Source: Macrosoma leucophasiata
Lineage: Eukaryota; Arthropoda; Insecta; Lepidoptera; Hedylidae
DNA length: 64,000 nt
Assembly: GCA_036365455.1 (NCBI GenBank)
Contig: JAWQUS010000025.1
Coordinates: 26,882,001 to 26,946,000 of the forward strand
Reading direction: 5' to 3'
Shown: positions 57,609 through 64,000 of the stretch, piece by piece
How positions within the stretch are numbered: the first letter of the stretch is position 1
Layout of the letters: each line of letters starts with the position of its first letter
Notes under the pieces: generated by a model
Told to the model about the DNA's origin: nothing
The model's database searches: none
What the model saw: the letters and a program-made list of their open reading frames with translations, nothing else
Translations under genes and position numbers: made by a program

Positions 57609-57880
57609 TGCCTCAACAGTCTAATGGTAGAGAGCTACTACCTACTGCTACGCTAGGGTCTTAGGTCCGATTCTTGGGTCGGGAGCTACCAAATATAAAG
57701 GTATTTCATTCTTTATCACTGCTTTTACTGGGTTTATTTCATTTTCTGGAAGTTTCAACAGGCTTGTCATCTGTTACATGTATTAAAACGTAATTGGCGA
57801 ATCGTGGGTGCTTGCATTCAACTATAGACGCATTTAACTCTGCTTACCCTTTCGGGGATTACAAGCGTGAAGTTACTTTA
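57609..57880 (+). mobile_element. tRNA-derived SINE (SINE-T), diverged
   Basis: TGCCTCAACAGTCTAATGGT at the head, TTTTCTGGAAGTTTCAACAG in the body (with a deletion) and TACCCTTTCGGGGATTACAA at the tail. Confidence 0.8.
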
Positions 57881-59424
57881 CGTAAATAATACACTAAACT
57901 TTATTGAAACATCAAATACACTATATAAATTCACCTACAGCGTCCCTCCATATTGAAGAAGTAGAAATCGGAAAGCTACAACGCGACACGTTTATGGCGC
58001 CATAAAAGAGTCGGCGAGCCCACAGCGACGCTACTAGATGCCCACCACTCACCGTATACACTGCAATATAAGTTGTGTTGCATCAAAATAACTTATTTGG
58101 ATGTTACATTTACAATTTTTTGGTGGCATATGTAAATCTCATCAAAATAATGCTCCAGTAAACATACTCTTGCTAGAGATCAATATACCTATCTACTAGC
58201 AGACTAGTGCCGTCTTCAGACGAGCCGCCTAAGTCAATTTAAAAAAGGTACCTACGTACTAAAAGTAATTTGTCAGACATTTTCAACAACATAAAAATGT
58301 AAGCCATAAGTTGAAATGCATTCTTATGTCAACATTTAAGGGGCTAAAACTCATAATTATTAATTGCTTTTACTATTTAGGCAATCCTCAAACAGCGAAA
58401 GAAAATACAGTTGCTCCATACATATTGGCACGGAGTCACGGAGCAATGAACGTTTTATACGGAGCAGCTGATTTTTGTTTTGTGAATTGACCTCATGGTA
58501 AAGTTGTTGATAATGATGAGTAAAATGACCGCTTTAAAATATTGAAAGTGTCTCACAAATCACCTTACTTTCCCGTACTGTTTCAAGGTGGATTATACGG
58601 CATCGGTCGTTTGCCGTTTTACTGTATGGAATAAGATAATTGGCACTCCATCTACTCTGCCTACTGCATAAAGGACTTCATTTCTATTTTTACTTGAGAA
58701 ACCCCTCCAGTTCAACACCAAACATCACTGGCATTCTCTGTTAACAATGATCACGCATGACCCTATTATTTCAAGTATTAGAGAAACAATAATATATAGG
58801 CCTATCCTGATAATTCAACGCTACGACGTAGCTGTCCGTAGAACACAGTATTCACTAACCATAAACGGACACTTATTACCTTTCATCACGAAAAAAAAAA
58901 CTTGTTAATAACAAAGAATGTTTCCAGTTGAGATGACAAGTAGAAAGGAAAATGTCACCAATGACAAGTGAGTCATCAATCAAGAGAGATCACTCCGAGA
59001 GAAAGCGAGTCAACAATACTTGTGTGTTGTATAAAACACAGCTGTGATAAGAAAGCTGTAGCTTACTTAATATGAATTCGATATTATTATCGACATAATC
59101 ATATCGCTGACAAAACATTAATTCTATTTAAATTTCAAGATTAATTTTTATATACTTATGATAGGCAGGTAACTATATGTTAAAAAGCAAAAACAATTTC
59201 AATCAGCATCCTTTGATTTACATATTATTATTTAAAATTATAAATAGCATCTGCTGATGGTAGTTTTAGTTGCTGAGCTTGTGGGAGTGGCCGCATTATT
59301 TTATTATTCTTCTTATATATACCTCTTCTAGCATATCTACCCATAACAGTCTATTATTGACAATTGTTTTTCGTATTTTATTATTAGTGTTCAAAATCGG
59401 CATATATGTTTAAAAAGGTTAATG
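57881..59424. other. unique DNA, GC-richer patch at 57960-58060
   Basis: Contains a perfect 16-base palindrome TTTATGGCGCCATAAA (57991-58006). No shared repeat or credible gene. Confidence 0.5.
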
Positions 59425-59510
59425 TAGGTATGTAGAACATTCACGGAACGGAGGATGCTCCACGCTCTCTGCCTACCCAGTGAGGGACTTGCCGTGCTTC
59501 ATTATTTATT
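59425..59510 (+). repeat. family E fragment, diverged
   Basis: CTCCACGCTCTCTGCCTACC, GAGGGACTTGCCGTG. Confidence 0.55.
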
Positions 59511-59572
59511 TTACATAAACAAATAACTATAAACATGTATGTAAGTATAACTTGTCTAAACATATCACTTAC

Positions 59573-59735
59573 CATCAATAGGAATCACTTTCATGGCATG
59601 AAAAAACAATAGATATTTTTTTTTGCCAATTTGAAAATTGACACAGACATTTGCACTTAAACACGACATCACGTGTCTTGTTCGCTGTCACTGTCACTGT
59701 CACAACTTGACATACATACAATAGATATAAAGGTA
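59573..59735 (-). promoter_or_regulatory. possible promoter and first coding exon
   Basis: On the minus strand: TATA-like CTTTATATC (about 59730), a TCAAGTTGTGACAGTGACAG region with TGTCAC repeats (59682-59713), CACGTGATG, then CCATGAAAGTGATTCCTATT and GATG/GTAAGTGATA, a good donor at 59572. A protein starting MKVIPID would continue in a downstream exon that was not identified. A tiny ATG CCA TGA upstream ORF overlaps the start. This is the most complete first-exon layout in the window, but still motif-level evidence. Confidence 0.3.
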
Positions 59736-60492
59736 TACAAGTAGAAAGTGCAATTAGCTCATAATAGCAATTAAGAATGTTCATAAGAAACCGTATGTCG
59801 CATCTAGCAATCAATATATCATTGTTGAAGTTGCACGATTACAGATCGGATAAGATTTCACAAAGGTTAGTACGAATTGTATAATAATATCAGAAACAAT
59901 AAATATAGTAAAACATGCGAGCCACATTTAAATATAAAATCCGTTCTTTTTCTATTAATTACTCAAACAACACGCAATTAGGTTTACAGCAAAAATGTCT
60001 AGAATACCTTTAAATTGATTCATATTTCGACTCCAAGCTAGACCTTTAGGTCAGTATAATATTTATATTATACTGAGCACGTCAAGCGATATTGTTATGG
60101 AACAAGTAGCAATATAGGTATAAAAAAAAAAACATTTGAATTTAAAACAGGTACTCTAATTAGGCCTAACTCGATAAAATGGAACCTCGCATAAGACTCG
60201 TTGCGCTAAAATACGAAGTACACTTCTGGATCACTAATATTAATTAGCGTGCCTCCTATTTTTAGGGTCCCGTTGGGAAAGAGCTAAAACCTTGTAGTAA
60301 TATTAGATTTAGAGTTGTAATTTGTCAAATTTTAGTAAAAGTTGAAAACATATTTTTTGTGTATTCGTTCTTTAAGTATACACCTAATAGATTTTTTCTC
60401 GCAGGCCTATTGAATTCGTTCGTGAGCGTCGTTGTTATTGAATAAACCTTTAAAACCGTGGTAGGTTTGAGAGTTAAAAATGTTTTTTTTTT
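59736..60492. other. AT-rich DNA, nothing recognised
   Basis: TATAATATTTATATTATA at 60055-60072 is a palindromic AT motif. No gene. Confidence 0.5.
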
Positions 60493-60617
60493 GTCAACAG
60501 GCTCGCCACCTGTTAGGTACATGGGCCAAAACGTAACCGGCGAATTGTGGGTGTTTGAATGCCTGCATTTACCTCTGCCTACCCGTTTCGGGATTACAGG
60601 CGTGAAGTTACGTTTTC
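60493..60617 (+). repeat. SINE-T, 3' half only
   Basis: GTCAACAGGCTCGCCACCTG to GGGATTACAGGCGTGAAGTT, 5'-truncated. Confidence 0.8.
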
Positions 60618-61821
60618 TTTTACAAATGTTTGACGAGATTCGTTTCTGAAATATTTAGATTTGAAGTGAATTTTGCGATTACTGATGTTTCTAGTAAAAT
60701 TAAAATTCAGTTATATATTCCTCTCCCTCTCCCTCTCTTTCAGCTACATGATTGTTCAAACGAAAACCGGTAATGGTATCCGCCTATATATAAAACAAAG
60801 TTAAGAGGAAAACTATTGAAGCTAAGTAGGCTTTACAAAGAAGTTTATGGGTACCCAACGGTAGACCGACTCATAAAATGTACTTGGAACGGAACACTAT
60901 TGCACGTGACGCGGCACGCACTTGGCTGCTCTTTTTAAAATTTTACTAATACAGTAATGTGTAATACACAAAGCTGGCTAATGCACAGTGATGGATGATA
61001 TATAGCTCTATCACTTTTGACACGCCTAATAATCAAGTAGAGACTTAATTTATAAATGAGGACCATGTTAATCCTTCTAGTAAAGATAAGGACGTGTCAA
61101 AAAAATACGAATATTCTTCTTTTTTGTCTACTATAGCGAGTAGACAAAAAAGAAGATTAATAAGAACATCGACCTATTCCCAGAAGTCTTACCCGAGACT
61201 GGTGGAAAAGTTTCAGTGCTGGAGCTCATTACCTAGTCTATCTAATGCGTGACTATAGAGTTCATTACTTATTTCGCCTGGATCATAAAATACGCCTCTG
61301 CAATCTCTATCACTGAGGCAGAACAACTTAAGCAAGCAACAGTGACAATACCTATACATACCTATGTGATGAGCAAATTCTAACACTTAAGCAAGTCTTA
61401 ATAAATCACGGGATAGGTAAGTGTTATCACCTGGGTCAGTAGTTTCTAGCGAGGTAATGAGTAATAGGCGCGCTATGTGGGGAACGCCGGCGACGGACAA
61501 TGGCAGCTCGTCGGCGGGCGGCGAGCGGCGAGCGGCGCCGGCAGGTACCTGCGCCGCTCGCCGTGCACCACTCTGCAAGTCTGCACTACACGTCATCCAA
61601 CACGCCACACAAACTGCCACACACCCTGAACCCGATGCCCGAAGAAACGAAACTAAAGTCGGTGACATCGTCCGCCATTATACGAAACAATAGACAGTCG
61701 ATAAGCCTACGAAGATAAGTCTAGTAAGCGATATTGCCGTTTGACGATTGGATCGATGATAAATCTATTAAGTGGTTATTTTAAATGAAAGAAGACTCAC
61801 GATAGCTTAAAGGTAACTTTT
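60618..61821. other. unique DNA with hairpin and GC island
   Basis: A (CCCTCT)n tract with an acceptor-like CTCTCTTTCAG lies at 60719-60743. A perfect hairpin is at 61115-61156. A SINE-A-like scrap is at 61199-61320. The text at 61490-61570 is GC-rich (GCGGGCGGCGAGCGGCGAGC). No gene is called. Confidence 0.45.
61115..61156. repeat. perfect 18-bp hairpin
   Basis: TCTTCTTTTTTGTCTACT (61115-61132) and its exact reverse complement (61139-61156) enclose ATAGCG. Confidence 0.85.
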
Positions 61822-61930
61822 ACGCAACTTCACGCCTGTAATCCCCGAAGGGGTAGGCAGAGGCAAATGCATGCATTCAAGCATACATCCATCACCCACG
61901 ATTCGCCGGTTACGTTTTTGTCTCATGTGA
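61822..61930 (-). repeat. SINE-T, 3' part
   Basis: CAACTTCACGCCTGTAATCC, GAAGGGGTAGGCAGAGGCAA, CCCACGATTCGCCGGTTACG: inverted tail of SINE-T. Confidence 0.8.
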
Positions 61931-63977
61931 CTTTTACTTTTGTAAAAAGTACCTTTTCCATGTACCGAACATATTCCAATAAAAAAAGGTATTCACAGAA
62001 ACCATTGATAGATTGCCCATAAATTTTAACGTCATTTTGATTAGATAGAAAAACTAGACTAGATTTAGGCAGATAAAAAACTCGACAATTTACCACTCCT
62101 ATAAAGATAATAAAAACTACTAGATGCAAATTTAATCAAGTATGTAAATAATATCGTAGTGTTCCTTAATAAATGTACCGACGTTGTTATTCGATTATAT
62201 TGTTGTTAAAACTTTATCTCTAAAATATGATAAAATCAAATAATTGTGTCAGTTCTAATTTTATGTCTGAATACATCGATGTACAAATTTCTTAAAGAAA
62301 TAAAATTGTATGCGAGACCGGACGGCGTGATATATACATTTCGGTTGCAAGAGATAATGATCTCCGGTTTAATGCATAGTCTTGACCCGCGGCGGCACTT
62401 CCTCACATTTGTTTCGCAACTTCACACATTGATCTTTGACCATATTAATATTCCACTGAAGCATTGATTTCAAAAATTCCAAAAATACAAGATCAAATTT
62501 TGACATTTGGAAATATTTAAATGTGAACCTACCTATGAATGTTACGTCTCAAATATTAATTTTGACGAAATTAAAGTTATACGAAAGTAGAAAACTATAC
62601 GTACATTTTCATAATGATTGTCTAAGATGGATAATCACAGAGCGACGCGCTGCAGCTCTTAGCATTTGCCAAATGTTAAATGTTAAAATGTACACGAGCA
62701 AATGTTTATCCCATTATCGCGTTATCTATAGGTACTCGTAGGTACACACACATGTGCGTGATAACAACAATTATAGCGTTCAATATGGTGTGTGGAATAT
62801 TATAATAATGGCGATACGGCTGTTAATTAAACCGTCACTTTAGGTACAAATCATTAAACATTATGTCTTATCTATATACGATAAAATGGCTTAGTTAAAG
62901 TCGTAATATTTATCAAATTCTTGTTCAAATCATAATTTATTGAATGAAATTGAAATCTGTTGATTTTGTTGTGATTGCATATTAAAACGAGTATGGAACA
63001 AAAATATCTACCTCAGCCGAAGTTACTGACGAACTGTTGTAACTGAATTGTCATAATAAGAAGAAGGAGAATTAAGATAATATAAAAAACGTACTTATAA
63101 TGAAGTACCGTATAATGGTATAAACAGATAGGAACCTACTCAATTCACATATTAATAGAAAATAATAAACATTATTGCATGCTGTACCTACTAAATTGTT
63201 AAGTTGCTAACTAAATTTAATTTTATAAAAAGGGTTAAATCAAAAACATCGTTATTTTGAACAATAATAAAACAATGTGACGCACTTAATAAAAACAAAG
63301 CCCAATAAAAACAGAATAACGTAACAGGTTTCTAATGTAGGTAACAAGAGCTGATTTAACGTCTATTGCAGCTACTGTCGTTGTCATAAATGCTAATGTT
63401 TCCGCCGTCAACACCCTTTATAATATACACTACAGTATTATCTATATCAGCTCTTATACATCACAGATCACTATCTTCAAGGACATTTATTGGTTCGATA
63501 ACGTTGCTTAAAGCTAGAAAGGATTTAATACGAGTAGAAGTGACTAGTTGTGTATTAGTGTATCGAGCGGCGATCACGACATACAAATATCTCTCTCAGT
63601 TATAAATTCATTACCAGCGCGGCATGTTTTTTCAATGGGAACGGTTCCGGGCGGCCGCTTTGCTGTCCCCTTTTTTGAGCGACAAGAAATTGCTTTTTGT
63701 GTTCCTTAGTCTAATTTAATTTTAATACTTACTTATAGCTCGCGAGTGTGATGACTTATAATAATTGTTTCTTGGAATCCTATTTTTTTACAAACATATT
63801 TTCCTAGACTTTTAGCTTCCAAATTAATTAGGACTCTAAATGCATAGAAATGGTTTTTTGCAATCAAAACTCATGAACCATAACCGAAAATAATTATGAA
63901 GTGTAGATATTTCATGTATTTTATCATGTGTTATCTTATCGTCTGAGAAAGGCGAGATCTATGAATTAGGAAAACAG
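61931..63977. other. AT-rich DNA, nothing recognised
   Basis: No shared repeat and no credible frame. There is a short GC-rich strip near 63615-63680. Confidence 0.55.
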
Positions 63978-64000
63978 GTCCAGTGACGGAGCTCGTGGAC
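63978..64000 (+). repeat. SINE-A head, cut by window end
   Basis: GTCCAGTGACGGAGCTCGTG matches the SINE-A 5' end. The rest would lie beyond 64000. Confidence 0.6.

Noticed and set aside
60719..60744. Pyrimidine tract plus CAG as a 3' splice site
   Set aside because: It is a (CCCTCT)n microsatellite, and no matching donor with an open exon follows within a sensible distance.
1..64000. Prokaryotic features (operons, CRISPR, ribosome binding sites)
   Set aside because: The window has eukaryotic SINEs, LINEs and mariner elements and no dense coding, so such features are not expected and none were seen.

Overview
This 64 kb window reads as a gene-poor stretch of a lepidopteran (butterfly or moth) nuclear genome. 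It is AT-rich and has no long open reading frames apart from transposon remains. It is crowded with retroposon and MITE families whose end sequences look lepidopteran: LINE tails of the type GCCCAGCAGTG, elements starting CTAGCTGTGCCCGCGACTT that carry (GACA)n, and tRNA-headed SINEs. There is no operon structure, ribosome binding site, CRISPR array or plasmid feature. The species cannot be fixed from the sequence alone.

The main occupants are as follows. (1) Three decayed copies of one mariner DNA transposon lie at 5973-7260, 18694-19960 and 48692-49965, all with the transposase on the minus strand. The middle copy keeps an uninterrupted 271-codon catalytic part with a D,D34D arrangement. (2) About 25 copies or fragments belong to one poly-A-tailed SINE-like family, called SINE-A here, which has a GAGCTC hairpin at its 5' end. 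One copy (4669-5264) is split by a second SINE whose head is derived from 5S rRNA, with a recognisable target-site duplication. (3) There are two tRNA-headed SINE families: SINE-T (5 copies) and SINE-F (2 copies). (4) LINE 3' ends are present, including a frameshifted reverse-transcriptase C-terminus at 39228-39831. (5) Several MITE-like inverted-repeat elements occur at 15597-15702, 40556-40858, 42209-42325, 47885-48072 and 56385-57517. The last carries a nested LINE fragment with a 10-bp target duplication. (6) A perfect 27-bp hairpin lies at 9310-9367.

Host genes are not obvious. The non-repetitive intervals hold short GC-richer islands in AT-rich DNA, and a few spots look like small exons or promoters: an exon-like 40-mer with good splice sites at 27620-27659 (minus), a 44-mer at 37575-37618 (plus), possible first exons at 31493-31671 and 59573-59735 (both minus), an octamer/CRE/TATA-like cluster upstream of small ORFs at 53560-54234 (minus), a TCAGTT initiator before a 90-codon ORF at 55616-55922 (minus), and a TATA/small ORF/AATAAA arrangement at 51963-52153 (plus). 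These are weak, separate hypotheses. They may be exons of a long-intron gene, noncoding transcripts, or chance matches. The likeliest reading is intergenic or intronic DNA with candidate regulatory islands, shaped mostly by transposable elements.
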